A DNA stretch of 64,000 nucleotides from an uncultured Eubacteriales bacterium. GTDB taxonomy: Bacteria; Bacillota; Clostridia; Oscillospirales; Butyricicoccaceae. How positions within the stretch are numbered: position 1 is the stretch's first letter; each line of letters begins with the position of its first letter. Under the pieces are notes generated by a model. It saw only the letters and a program-made list of their open reading frames with translations, ran no database searches and was not told the DNA's origin. Positions 41,260 through 48,798 of the stretch are shown here, one piece after another. Where the stretch lies: assembly GCA_934395135.1 (NCBI GenBank), contig CAKRRK010000001.1, forward strand, positions 237,088 through 301,087, in the 5' to 3' direction. The position numbers and the translations under genes were made by a program.

Positions 41260-42369
41260 ATGAAAAAATTTGTTTCCATTTTATTGCTTTCCTCGGTATG
41301 CCTGCTGACTCTGTGCGGCTGCAAGAGTTACGAATCTCCGGAAGACACTCCGATTGTCCTGAAAATCAACGGAGAGGAATTCCATGCCGCCCAGGTGGCG
41401 GAATATATGAGCGCCTACAAAGCGGAATGCGAATCCAACTATGTCTCGATGCTGTCTATGTTCGGCGATACGGACACTTCCCAATTGGATGCTTTCTGGG
41501 ATACGGACGAAATGCAGGAGGATTTGCGGGAAACCGGCCTGTCCCGCCTGCTGACGGACATGGCGATTGAAGAGTTTATGGAAGAACATGGGCTTTCTTT
41601 TACCGAAGAAGATCAACAGGCAGTGGATGAGAAAAAAGATTCTCTGATTTTGCGGGCTGGCAGCAGTGAAAAATTTGCCGAATACATTGCCAGCCAAGGT
41701 TATACTGAAAAAAGCTATGACCACAGGCTGCGCATGAACCAGTGCCGGCAGATTATCACAGAGTATTGTTTTGGTCCCGGCGGCGCGATGCGCCCCTCGG
41801 ATGAGGAACTTGCCGACTACTACAACCAGTATTACTACAAAATTCAAATCATCAGCCTGGCAAAGACTTCTACCAACATAGAAGGCGTTACAAAACAGGA
41901 TATTGCCAACGACGTGCTGGAGCAAGCGCTTTCCGGTGCGGATTTTGACACCTTGATCGCGCAATACAATGAGGCGACGCAGGACCACCTGGTGTTCAGC
42001 TATTCATGCAATCTGGAGTCTGTCCTAGTGGACGCCGCCATTATGCTGGAAGAAAATGAAGTATGCGATACCTTGGTGGACGGCGCTTACAGTTATTACA
42101 TCATCAAGCGGGTACCCCTGGACGAAGATGCGCTGTTTGCTCCGGACGGGCTGTATGACGGCACCTCCATTGCAGAGGACGTCGCCCCGAAAATCGGTTC
42201 GCTGGACGATGTGCTTTCTGAAATTACCGATGCGTATGACGTGGAGCGGCTGGACGCCTTTTCCAAAATGACTTCCAAAAATCTGGAACAGTACCGCGTT
42301 GCCACAGAGACTGCTCCCAGAGAAAGCACCTCTGATCCGGACGGCAGCGCAGCGGATACCGCTTCCTGA
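41260..42369 (+). CDS. Divergent SurA/PrsA-like lipoprotein, probably lacking an active rotamase site
   Basis: 369 residues, exported and lipid-anchored: signal peptide KKFVSILLLSSVCLLTLC then the lipobox LCGC with Cys22 as anchor. The SurA-N-like helical part covers ~40-200 and the last 170 residues fall where a PpiC rotamase would be, but the family's KAxHIL and GGxLG type motifs are gone. It likely acts as a binding chaperone only. ATG 41260 has TAGGAG 8 bases upstream. It is 42 bases before the PrsA gene and shares its promoter. Confidence 0.75.
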   Translation: MKKFVSILLLSSVCLLTLCGCKSYESPEDTPIVLKINGEEFHAAQVAEYMSAYKAECESNYVSMLSMFGDTDTSQLDAFWDTDEMQEDLRETGLSRLLTDMAIEEFMEEHGLSFTEEDQQAVDEKKDSLILRAGSSEKFAEYIASQGYTEKSYDHRLRMNQCRQIITEYCFGPGGAMRPSDEELADYYNQYYYKIQIISLAKTSTNIEGVTKQDIANDVLEQALSGADFDTLIAQYNEATQDHLVFSYSCNLESVLVDAAIMLEENEVCDTLVDGAYSYYIIKRVPLDEDALFAPDGLYDGTSIAEDVAPKIGSLDDVLSEITDAYDVERLDAFSKMTSKNLEQYRVATETAPRESTSDPDGSAADTAS

Positions 42370-42411
42370 TCCGGCCTTCCATTCCTTGCTGATATCACAA
42401 AGGAGACTTGT

Positions 42412-43488
42412 ATGAAAAAATTAATTGCTCTGTGCCTTGCAGCTGCTGTCTGCTTTTCGTTTGCCGGCTGCGGCACACCGGACGCTGCGGAGACAACCTC
42501 CGATGTCGCAAGCGATGCGGTGGTGATGACCGTCGGTGATACGGAAATTACCGCGGACCTTCTGGCCTCGTATATTACAAACAACAAAGTCAGCTATGAG
42601 ATGTATTATCTGGAAAACTTTGGCCAGGGCGATACCTCCTCCCTTTGGGAAGATCCGGACACCTGCAGCATGATTTTGGAAAATGCCAAATCCCAGATTA
42701 TTTTTGATACGGCCACGGTACAGCTGGCGGCGGAACTTGGGCTGGTTCTTTCGGACGAAAACCGCGCCAATATGGAAACCACCAAAGAAACCTATATTGC
42801 ACAGCTTGGTTCTGAGGAGGCCTTTTTGGAATATATCCATACCATGGGATTCCGCGAAACGGAGTTTGACAAAATCCTGGAGGCCGCCGAATACCAGCGG
42901 CTGATCGAAGACTATTATTACGGAGAAAACGGACAGACTCCGGTTTCGGAGGAAGATATCCAGGCGTATTACAACGACCATTACTATCGTGCCAAGCACA
43001 TTTTGATCAAAACCGTGGACGACGCCTTCTCTCCCCTCGGCGATGACGAAATCGCGGAAAAGGAAGCCCTTGTCAACGATCTTGTTTCCCGCGCAAACAG
43101 CGGCGAAAATTTTGACGCGCTGATTGCGAAATACGGCGAGGATCCAGGGATGGAAACCAGCCCGAATGGTTACACCTTCTCCGCAGAAGATAACTTTGTC
43201 TCGGAATTCATCGACGGCACGGTGGCCTTGGGCGTCAACGAAATTTCCGGCGCAGTGGAAAGCGCCTATGGATTTCATATCATCCAGCGTCTTCCGCTGT
43301 TGGAAGACACCCTGTATGCGGAAGACGGCTCGGTAAGCGGCACATCCATTTATGATGCTATCCGTTCTTCCCTGGCGGATGTCAGCGCCCGGATCAACGA
43401 CTACATCAATGATAAGATCACCGTAACGGTGCACGAAGAAATCTATGACAAGATAACGGTGCAAAACGCCGGCAGTTTGCTGGAATAA
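42412..43488 (+). CDS. prsA: PrsA/SurA-type peptidyl-prolyl isomerase lipoprotein
   Basis: 358-residue exported foldase. Signal peptide and lipobox FAGC (Cys22). Helical N-domain (~35-185; the YITNNKVSYEMYYLENF region), then a parvulin (PpiC) domain at ~195-300 with YRAKHILIKT, FDALIAKYGEDPGM, NGYTFSAEDNFVSEF and GFHIIQRLP. This holds the features missing in the paralogue before it. AAAGGAGA precedes the ATG. A terminator follows at 43514. Role: folding of secreted proteins between membrane and wall. Confidence 0.93.
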   Translation: MKKLIALCLAAAVCFSFAGCGTPDAAETTSDVASDAVVMTVGDTEITADLLASYITNNKVSYEMYYLENFGQGDTSSLWEDPDTCSMILENAKSQIIFDTATVQLAAELGLVLSDENRANMETTKETYIAQLGSEEAFLEYIHTMGFRETEFDKILEAAEYQRLIEDYYYGENGQTPVSEEDIQAYYNDHYYRAKHILIKTVDDAFSPLGDDEIAEKEALVNDLVSRANSGENFDALIAKYGEDPGMETSPNGYTFSAEDNFVSEFIDGTVALGVNEISGAVESAYGFHIIQRLPLLEDTLYAEDGSVSGTSIYDAIRSSLADVSARINDYINDKITVTVHEEIYDKITVQNAGSLLE

Positions 43489-43513
43489 TTCCCTGCCCCC
43501 CTGCCGCATTTCT

Positions 43514-43546
43514 CGATAATCGCAAATGGCTTGCGGTTATCGTTTT
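43514..43546 (+). terminator. Intrinsic terminator after prsA
   Basis: 12-base stem CGATAATCGCAA / TTGCGGTTATCG with one wobble pair and a 5-base loop, then TTTTGCTTTCGCTTCTTT. Confidence 0.8.
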
Positions 43547-43741
43547 GCTTTCGCTTCTTTTTTGAATGGAAACCGAAAATTTTGCAAATACTTCGAATAA
43601 TGAACTTTTTCTTTCTAATACAATTTTTGTATAGATTCCACAGAAAGTTTGTACTTTTTTCCCTGTATTTCCAAAAGCATGTGGATAGCTTTTGATTTTT
43701 TCGAATTTCTCTTGTTTTTTTATCATAAATCTCTTGTAATT

Positions 43742-43769
43742 TTGTTAATAAAATGTTAATATCTATAAT
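43742..43769 (+). promoter_or_regulatory. SigA-type promoter of the radical SAM gene
   Basis: TTGTTA, 16-base spacer, TATAAT; predicted start near 43776, giving a leader of about 75 bases. Confidence 0.65.
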
Positions 43770-43778
43770 GATTTATAG

Positions 43779-43801
43779 TACGCATGCGAATGCATTGCGT
43801 A
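43779..43801 (+). repeat. Hairpin at the predicted 5' end of the radical SAM mRNA
   Basis: TACGCATGC, loop GAAT, GCA-T-TGCGTA: 9 base pairs with one bulged T, starting about 3 bases after the predicted transcript start. It could be an operator or a 5' mRNA stabiliser. Confidence 0.55.
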
Positions 43802-43851
43802 TGAGACCATTCTTTTACAGATGTCAGTAATCTATTTTCAGGAGGAAAACT

Positions 43852-45282
43852 ATGGATTTAAAGCATAAGGCCACGAGACTCGCCTTTTCTACGGCAATCG
43901 ACGGCGTAATGAAATATATCAATAAAGACAGAGAGAAGAACCTCCTCAAACTTGTTGATATGGCTGAAAAATTGATGGGAGATACATATCCTAAGTATCT
44001 TTGGAAAAACGCAAGGGAACTGTTTTCAGATCCGGACGCAAAATGGATGCAGTTTATGTTCAAGTCTTTTGACGACTTGGATCCCAAGGTTGTGAAGATG
44101 CATATTCTGAACCTAGCGTTTGAAGCAGGCTTGTCCGGCATGAAGCGCGTTGTGGCAAACCGCGAAAAATACGGCTGCAACGTACCTTGGCTCATTTTAA
44201 TGGATCCTACCAGCGCCTGCAACTTAAAATGTACGGGCTGCTGGGCGGCAGAATACGGCCACAAGCTGAACCTCACTTATGACGAACTGGACAATATCAT
44301 CACCCAGGGCAAAGAACTGGGCATTCACTTCTATATTATGACCGGCGGCGAGCCGCTGGTGAGAAAAGCGGACATTGTAAAGCTTGCGGAAAAGCACAAC
44401 GACTGTGCGTTCCATATCTTCACAAACGGTACGCTGATTGACGACGAGTTGTGCCGGAAAACCAAGGAACTGGGCAACATTTCTTATGCTCTCAGCCTGG
44501 AAGGCTATGAAGAAGTGAACGACAGCCGCCGCGGCGAAGGTGTATTCCACAAGGTTATGGAAGCTATGGACCGTATGAAAAAATACGGCCTCCTCTACGG
44601 CATTTCCGTATGCTATACCAGCCGCAACTACAAGGTTGTAACCTCGGATGAATTTATGGATATGGTCATTGACAAGGGTTGCCGTCTGGCATGGTATTTC
44701 CACTATATGCCGGTGGGCAATGACGCTGCGGTGGAATTGATGCTTTCTCCGGAACAAAGAGAATACATCGTACACCGGATTCGTGAAATCCGCAGCATGG
44801 ACGGCGGCAAACCGATTTTTGCAATGGATTTCCAGAACGACGCAGAATTTGTCGGCGGCTGCATTGCCGGCGGTAAAAACTACCTTCACATCAACGCAAA
44901 CGGCGATGTGGAACCCTGTGTTTTCATTCATTATTCCGGCGCCAACATCCGGGAAAAGACACTGTTGGAATGCCTCCAGCAGCCGCTGTTTATGGCATAC
45001 AAGAACAATATGCCGTTTAACGACAATATGTTCCGCCCCTGCCCTATGCTGGAAAACCCGGAATTCATTCAGCGTATGGTAAAAGAAACCGGCGCAAAAT
45101 CTACCGATATGATCTCTCCGGAAAATGTAGACGACCTTATCGGAAAGACCACGCCGTATGCAGACAACTGGAAAGAAAAGGCTGACAAGCTTTGGACAGA
45201 ACGGTCTGCAGAACGGGACGCTGCAAAAAAAGCCCATGAAGAATACGAGGCCCAGTGCGCTGAGAAAAAGAAAAGAAAATAA
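43852..45282 (+). CDS. Radical SAM protein with SPASM-like C-terminal Cys cluster
   Basis: 476 residues. The radical SAM cluster motif is SACNLKCTGC (CX3CX2C, near residue 122), after an N-terminal helical region of ~115 residues that is unusual in the superfamily. The C-terminal part has VGGCIAGG, NGDVEPCVF and FRPCPMLE (~345-405), placing Cys as in SPASM auxiliary clusters, then a charged tail (EYEAQCAEKKKRK). GGAGG precedes the ATG. Widespread in Clostridia and not placed next to a peptide or cofactor gene here, so the substrate is unknown. Conserved codon use (AAG, GAA) suggests good expression. Confidence 0.82.
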   Translation: MDLKHKATRLAFSTAIDGVMKYINKDREKNLLKLVDMAEKLMGDTYPKYLWKNARELFSDPDAKWMQFMFKSFDDLDPKVVKMHILNLAFEAGLSGMKRVVANREKYGCNVPWLILMDPTSACNLKCTGCWAAEYGHKLNLTYDELDNIITQGKELGIHFYIMTGGEPLVRKADIVKLAEKHNDCAFHIFTNGTLIDDELCRKTKELGNISYALSLEGYEEVNDSRRGEGVFHKVMEAMDRMKKYGLLYGISVCYTSRNYKVVTSDEFMDMVIDKGCRLAWYFHYMPVGNDAAVELMLSPEQREYIVHRIREIRSMDGGKPIFAMDFQNDAEFVGGCIAGGKNYLHINANGDVEPCVFIHYSGANIREKTLLECLQQPLFMAYKNNMPFNDNMFRPCPMLENPEFIQRMVKETGAKSTDMISPENVDDLIGKTTPYADNWKEKADKLWTERSAERDAAKKAHEEYEAQCAEKKKRK

Positions 45283-45284
45283 AC

Positions 45285-45322
45285 AAAACACCGGAAGAAA
45301 TCTTCATCTTCCGGTGTTTTTT
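45285..45322 (+). terminator. Intrinsic terminator after the radical SAM gene
   Basis: Perfect 14-base stem AAAACACCGGAAGA / TCTTCCGGTGTTTT with an 8-base loop, then TT and further T. Confidence 0.93.
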
Positions 45323-45363
45323 ATTGCAGCGCGTCACGGAAAAGCGGCACAGGTATCTTCTGC

Positions 45364-45399
45364 AAAAAAGCCGGAGGGGGTTATCCTCTCCGGCTTTTT
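45364..45399 (-). terminator. Intrinsic terminator after the lipoprotein gene
   Basis: Stem AAAAAGCCGGAG / CTCCGGCTTTTT; T-run on the minus strand at 45364-45369. It can also back up plus-strand transcripts. Confidence 0.85.
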
Positions 45400-45436
45400 C
45401 ACTATATTATTGCTTCCGATTCATTGGACTTTCGTG

Positions 45437-46102
45437 TTATCCTTGATACGTTCCCGCAATGCCATCGTCCCCGGAAACCGTAAACACGCCTTCTTCCTCA
45501 CAACGGAAGGAAAGATCGCCTTCCACTGCGTCTTCGCCGGTGAAAAGATCCCCTCTGCCGCAGGACGCCGTATTTCCCTGCACCCTGGCGATGCCGGAAA
45601 TGCTGTGTTCGCCTTCCAGATAAAACTCAAAAGAATTGGCGTCCGCCTGATACAGCGTCAGCGTATATCCATTCTCCTGGTTTGTATATTCCCCATCCCA
45701 GGCACACACTGCGTCCCTCTGCGGGTCATACAGCGGAAATTCCGCATAGGGCAGGATTTCGCTGCCGTCATAATAGAACAGGTCGCCGCTTTCTTTCTGC
45801 ACCGCAATGCCGCCAATGACATCACTGCCTTTTGTTACCGTGAACACAAAATATCCCTGCGTGGTTTCGTCCGAAATGTCTTTCTCCTCTTCCAGCGCAT
45901 AGGTTCCTTCTTCCAGCTTTTCCGCTGCAAGCTGATATGCATCCTCGTAGGTAAGGGTGCTGTCCGGCACATCCGCCGGGGAATCGTCCTGCGTCGGTGC
46001 AGGGTTGGGATCTTCCGGCGGGCGCTCCGTCCCGCTGCCATTACAGCCTGCCGCTGTCAGCAGCAATGCCAAAATCATCCATACTGCTAAAAACTTTCTC
46101 AT
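45437..46102 (-). CDS. Small lipoprotein with acidic Pro-rich linker
   Basis: 221 residues, no known function. Signal peptide RKFLAVWMILALLL, lipobox TAAGC with Cys20 as the lipid anchor, then GSGTERPPEDPNPAPTQDDSP as a flexible linker (~22-45) and a beta-rich domain. YEDAYQLAAEKLEEGTY near 52 resembles PepSY-like or DUF units, but not clearly. It is coupled to the SDR gene by a 4-base overlap (ATGA) and is last in the stalk-domain operon. Confidence 0.65.
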   Translation of the reverse strand: MRKFLAVWMILALLLTAAGCNGSGTERPPEDPNPAPTQDDSPADVPDSTLTYEDAYQLAAEKLEEGTYALEEEKDISDETTQGYFVFTVTKGSDVIGGIAVQKESGDLFYYDGSEILPYAEFPLYDPQRDAVCAWDGEYTNQENGYTLTLYQADANSFEFYLEGEHSISGIARVQGNTASCGRGDLFTGEDAVEGDLSFRCEEEGVFTVSGDDGIAGTYQG

Positions 46103-46866
46103 GCTTGTATCCTTTCGCTTCCCAGCGCCTTTTTTTCCTGAATCCGGCGGGTAATTTTGATGAGCAGCCCTTCCGGCAGCAACCTGGCTGCCAGCAATCC
46201 CGCTTTCATAGAAACTCCCGGCACAATTACACGTTTCCCTTTGAATAACATCTTCACCCCATACTCCGCGGCTTTCTCCGGCGCCATTGGCTTCACAGAA
46301 GCATGAATGCCCGCATTTCGGTTAAATTCCGTATCCACCGGCCCCGGGCAGAAAGCGCATACCCGCACACTGCCGCCGGACTCTTCCTCAAAAACCGCTT
46401 GGGAAAGACGCAGCACATAACTTTTCGCTGCGTAATAGGAGGACAGAAACGGTCCTGCCATATATCCCGCGGAGGAGGCTACATTCATTATATACCCTTT
46501 TCCCCGTTTCTGGAATGTTTTCAGGTAAAGTTTTGTTAAAATATGCGGCGCCTTTATATTCAGATCCAGCATAGTAAGTTCCCGTTCCAGAGACGTTTGC
46601 GAAAACCGCCCATACACGCCGAATCCGGCGGCGTTTATCAGCACCGACACATCCATTTCTTTCGTTTGCTCCCACAGTGCATAGCACTGCCCGGGTACAG
46701 ACAGATCCATACACAATACCATACATTTCACCGGCAGTTCCTCTGCCAGCTGCATGAGCCTATCCTCCCGGCGGGCGACCAGCACAAGGTCGTATCCCCG
46801 CCGGCTCAGCGCCTGGGCGATGCATTTTCCAAGTCCGGAACTTGCGCCGGTTACCACTGCCGTCAT
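46099..46866 (-). CDS. Short-chain dehydrogenase/reductase
   Basis: 255-residue classical SDR. NAD(P) site VTGASSGLGKCIA (~5-17), NAAG near 82, catalytic Ser ~131 in NVASSAGYM, YxxxK in YYAAKSY (~144-150), and PGPVDTEF near 175. It resembles the DltE/YdfG group acting on fatty-acyl or hydroxy compounds; the exact substrate is unknown. The C-terminus (AARLLPEGLLIKITRRIQEKKALG) looks amphipathic and may touch the membrane. AAGGAGA precedes the ATG. It is 16 bases after the stalk-domain gene. Confidence 0.87.
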   Translation of the reverse strand: MTAVVTGASSGLGKCIAQALSRRGYDLVLVARREDRLMQLAEELPVKCMVLCMDLSVPGQCYALWEQTKEMDVSVLINAAGFGVYGRFSQTSLERELTMLDLNIKAPHILTKLYLKTFQKRGKGYIMNVASSAGYMAGPFLSSYYAAKSYVLRLSQAVFEEESGGSVRVCAFCPGPVDTEFNRNAGIHASVKPMAPEKAAEYGVKMLFKGKRVIVPGVSMKAGLLAARLLPEGLLIKITRRIQEKKALGSERIQA

Positions 46867-46882
46867 AGTCTGGTTCTCCTTG

Positions 46883-48277
46883 TTACAGAGCGATGATCTG
46901 ATCCCAGTTCAAAATTATGCTGTCCGTTCCCGGCTTTTTTATGGTGCTGCCGGCAGAATTCCAATACTGCACCTTTGTTTCGGAATAAATATTGTATTCC
47001 TCCGTTACAAGGCGGATTTCTTCCTCCAACGCCTCTGCTTTCACCGACATCACAACGCTGCATCGTTCCGTTCCAGGACCGGAAACCGTATATTCCGTCC
47101 GTCCCGCAGCGGCGCCGTTTTGGGATGCGGTAACCGAAATCGTCAGGGCATAGGTTTCCCCGGCCGCAGTCTCTTCCTGCAGGCTTATGGTGGAAACGCC
47201 GTTTTTCTCTGTAAACTGCCCGTCGCACAGCGCCGCTCCAATCCGCTTTGCCGTGTCCTGCAGCGCCGTACTGTCGCAGCTTGTGACCTCCACATCCCGC
47301 AAACAAGCGGCAATGAGGTCCCGTGTGTCGTCATAGGACGCCATATTGGCGCTGCTCCAAGGGATTTGCTCCATCTGGCTGCTCACCGCCGTCACCGAGC
47401 CGCCAATGATGTCCATTCCCCGTTCGTTGTCAACCTGATACCATAAATCGCCCTGCGTCCCGGCCAGAAGGTTGAAAATCTCTCCCTTCACGTAAGCGGT
47501 TTGCCCAGTTTCATAATAGGAAAGCTCCATATTTTCCAAGGCTTCCATCAACTGTGCGTTTTGCTGAGCGCTTTCTTTGTCAAGGCCCGCAAACAAGGCA
47601 GAAAGGTTGCTTTCCAGCCGGATGTCCGCAGACAGTTCCCTGCCTTCCCGAACCCCTTCAAATGTGCCGACGGTATCGTAGGCAGTGCCCGCCTCGTCAA
47701 ACAATTCCGTAGCAAGGCGATAACTTCCTCTCAGACGATTGCCGCCGTGTTCCGCGGTTTCCCGCGCCAGGGCAATGTATTGATCCATGCAGGAAAATTC
47801 CCCTGCCACCTCTTCTGCAATCCGGCGGGGATCGGTGATTACCGCCGTCATCTTTGCCTGGTCCCATCCCACGTTGTAGCCCAGACACTGGGCTGCAAAG
47901 CGCACCGGTACAAACGTGCGATTGTTCATTGCAAAGGATTTGGCGTCTGTCACAACGGTTTTTTCTGTCCCGTTTTCCACCACCGTCACATTGTAATCGC
48001 CAATGACAAACCGTACCGTGGTGTCGCCCTTCACTGCGACTACCGTCTTGCTTTCCGTCACATAATCCACGTCTGCGCCGAGGGTTTCAAAAATCGCCCG
48101 AAACGGCACATAGGTTCTGCCGGACATCGCCACCGGCGCGGCATCGGTAAACGTTACCGTTTTTCCGTCTGCAATCACGGAAATCCCATGAATATACTCT
48201 ACCGCATAAGCATTCAAGGTAACCGCGCCAATGATGGAAATCACCAGCAGCATCGCCCGGATGATATGCTTTTTCAT
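46883..48277 (-). CDS. Exported protein with copper-amine-oxidase-N (stalk) domain
   Basis: 464 residues. Signal peptide (1-~24, RAMLLVISIIGAVTLNAYA). Two stalk-domain repeats follow: SGRTYVPFRAIFETLGADVDY (~52-72, split) and NNRTFVPVRFAAQCLGYNVGWDQ (~115-137), each with the RTxVPxR motif. The rest (150-464) is an unknown beta-rich exported region with no motif I recognise. The stalk domain is common in clostridial surface proteins and thought to bind wall or other proteins. It leads an operon with the SDR and lipoprotein genes and has its own consensus promoter. Confidence 0.8.
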   Translation of the reverse strand: MKKHIIRAMLLVISIIGAVTLNAYAVEYIHGISVIADGKTVTFTDAAPVAMSGRTYVPFRAIFETLGADVDYVTESKTVVAVKGDTTVRFVIGDYNVTVVENGTEKTVVTDAKSFAMNNRTFVPVRFAAQCLGYNVGWDQAKMTAVITDPRRIAEEVAGEFSCMDQYIALARETAEHGGNRLRGSYRLATELFDEAGTAYDTVGTFEGVREGRELSADIRLESNLSALFAGLDKESAQQNAQLMEALENMELSYYETGQTAYVKGEIFNLLAGTQGDLWYQVDNERGMDIIGGSVTAVSSQMEQIPWSSANMASYDDTRDLIAACLRDVEVTSCDSTALQDTAKRIGAALCDGQFTEKNGVSTISLQEETAAGETYALTISVTASQNGAAAGRTEYTVSGPGTERCSVVMSVKAEALEEEIRLVTEEYNIYSETKVQYWNSAGSTIKKPGTDSIILNWDQIIAL

Positions 48278-48340
48278 GCTATTTCACTCCTAAATATCAA
48301 GTTTATGAAAGAATTCCTTTCACTTTCCTTACGATATCTT

Positions 48341-48369
48341 ACAATACCATATAAAATTTTCTTTGTCAA
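48341..48369 (-). promoter_or_regulatory. SigA-type promoter of the stalk-domain operon
   Basis: Minus strand: consensus TTGACA, 17-base spacer, TATTGT, about 63 bases before the ATG. Confidence 0.7.
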
Positions 48370-48379
48370 AAAAATTACC

Positions 48380-48408
48380 TTGATTTTTGGATAATTCTGG
48401 TGTATAAT
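48380..48408 (+). promoter_or_regulatory. SigA-type promoter of the candidate small RNA
   Basis: TTGATT, 17-base spacer, TATAAT; predicted start near 48415. It is divergent from the stalk operon promoter with the two -35 boxes 10 bases apart. Confidence 0.68.
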
Positions 48409-48414
48409 TTAGAT

Positions 48415-48579
48415 ATTCCAATAAAGTTTATAATTTTGTTACATAAGCTTTAATTTTTACTTGGTAATTAGAAATGGAAACGATGGTTTTGTTTCCCAAT
48501 TTCTTTTTATTTCTCTTTTATCCCTTTATTACAGAAACAGGAACTCTTTCCCCCATAAGAGTTCCTGTTTCGCTTTTTT
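48415..48579 (+). ncRNA. Candidate small RNA or orphan leader, about 165 nt
   Basis: A promoter, a structured stretch and a strong terminator with no gene between them. Elements: AATAAAG (48420-48426) can pair with CTTTATT (48524-48530) as a closing helix; an internal hairpin GAAATGGAAAC (48471-48481) pairs with GTTTCCCAATTTC (48491-48503) with a bulge; then the 15-base terminator hairpin 48534-48571 with a T6 tail. The next gene (48799) has its own consensus promoter downstream of this terminator, so the element looks independent. It matches no RNA family I recognise. Confidence 0.6.
48534..48579 (+). terminator. Strong terminator ending the candidate RNA
   Basis: Perfect 15-base stem GAAACAGGAACTCTT / AAGAGTTCCTGTTTC, 8-base loop, then GCTTTTTT. 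No plus-strand gene ends here. Confidence 0.9.
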
Positions 48580-48711
48580 CAGACTTGTCCATTGCCGCTC
48601 TGCGCCTTTCAGAGCAACAAAAAGCACTGAATAATCATAATATTCAGGAGAAAAATAGCGGTAATGCCAACGATAAATTCTTTGTCCAAGCGTTTCCCCT
48701 TTCTCTGGCTG

Positions 48712-48740
48712 TTGACAAACATTTGTGATTCACTTACAAT
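48712..48740 (+). promoter_or_regulatory. SigA-type promoter of the polysaccharide operon
   Basis: Consensus TTGACA, 17-base spacer, TACAAT, about 58 bases before the GTG at 48799. Confidence 0.78.
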
Positions 48741-48798
48741 TAAATGATATGGATATGTTCGAACGAATGCTTTTTCATACAATTCTATGAGGTGAACT

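Larger units (their letters stand above)
43489..43851. promoter_or_regulatory. AT-rich upstream region of the radical SAM gene (363 bases)
   Basis: No gene. It holds the prsA terminator, the perfect palindrome ATACAA-TTT-TTGTAT (43618-43632), an AT-rich stretch with A and T tracts, the promoter (43742-43769) and a hairpin at the predicted transcript start (43779-43801). Confidence 0.6.
48278..48798. promoter_or_regulatory. Intergenic region with divergent promoters, a candidate RNA and the polysaccharide promoter (521 bases)
   Basis: No convincing protein gene; a possible 84-codon frame at 48474-48728 has no ribosome site and runs through the terminator hairpin. In order it holds the minus-strand stalk operon promoter, the plus-strand candidate RNA (48415-48579) and the polysaccharide operon promoter (48712-48740). 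Confidence 0.7.

Noticed and set aside
44224..45291. 355-codon minus frame opposite the radical SAM gene
   Set aside because: No ribosome site, and the plus strand carries the conserved CX3CX2C enzyme. The frame is a shadow.
48474..48728. 84-codon plus frame in the intergenic region
   Set aside because: No ribosome site, crosses the perfect terminator hairpin at 48534-48571, and the protein is a low-complexity hydrophobic then polar string.
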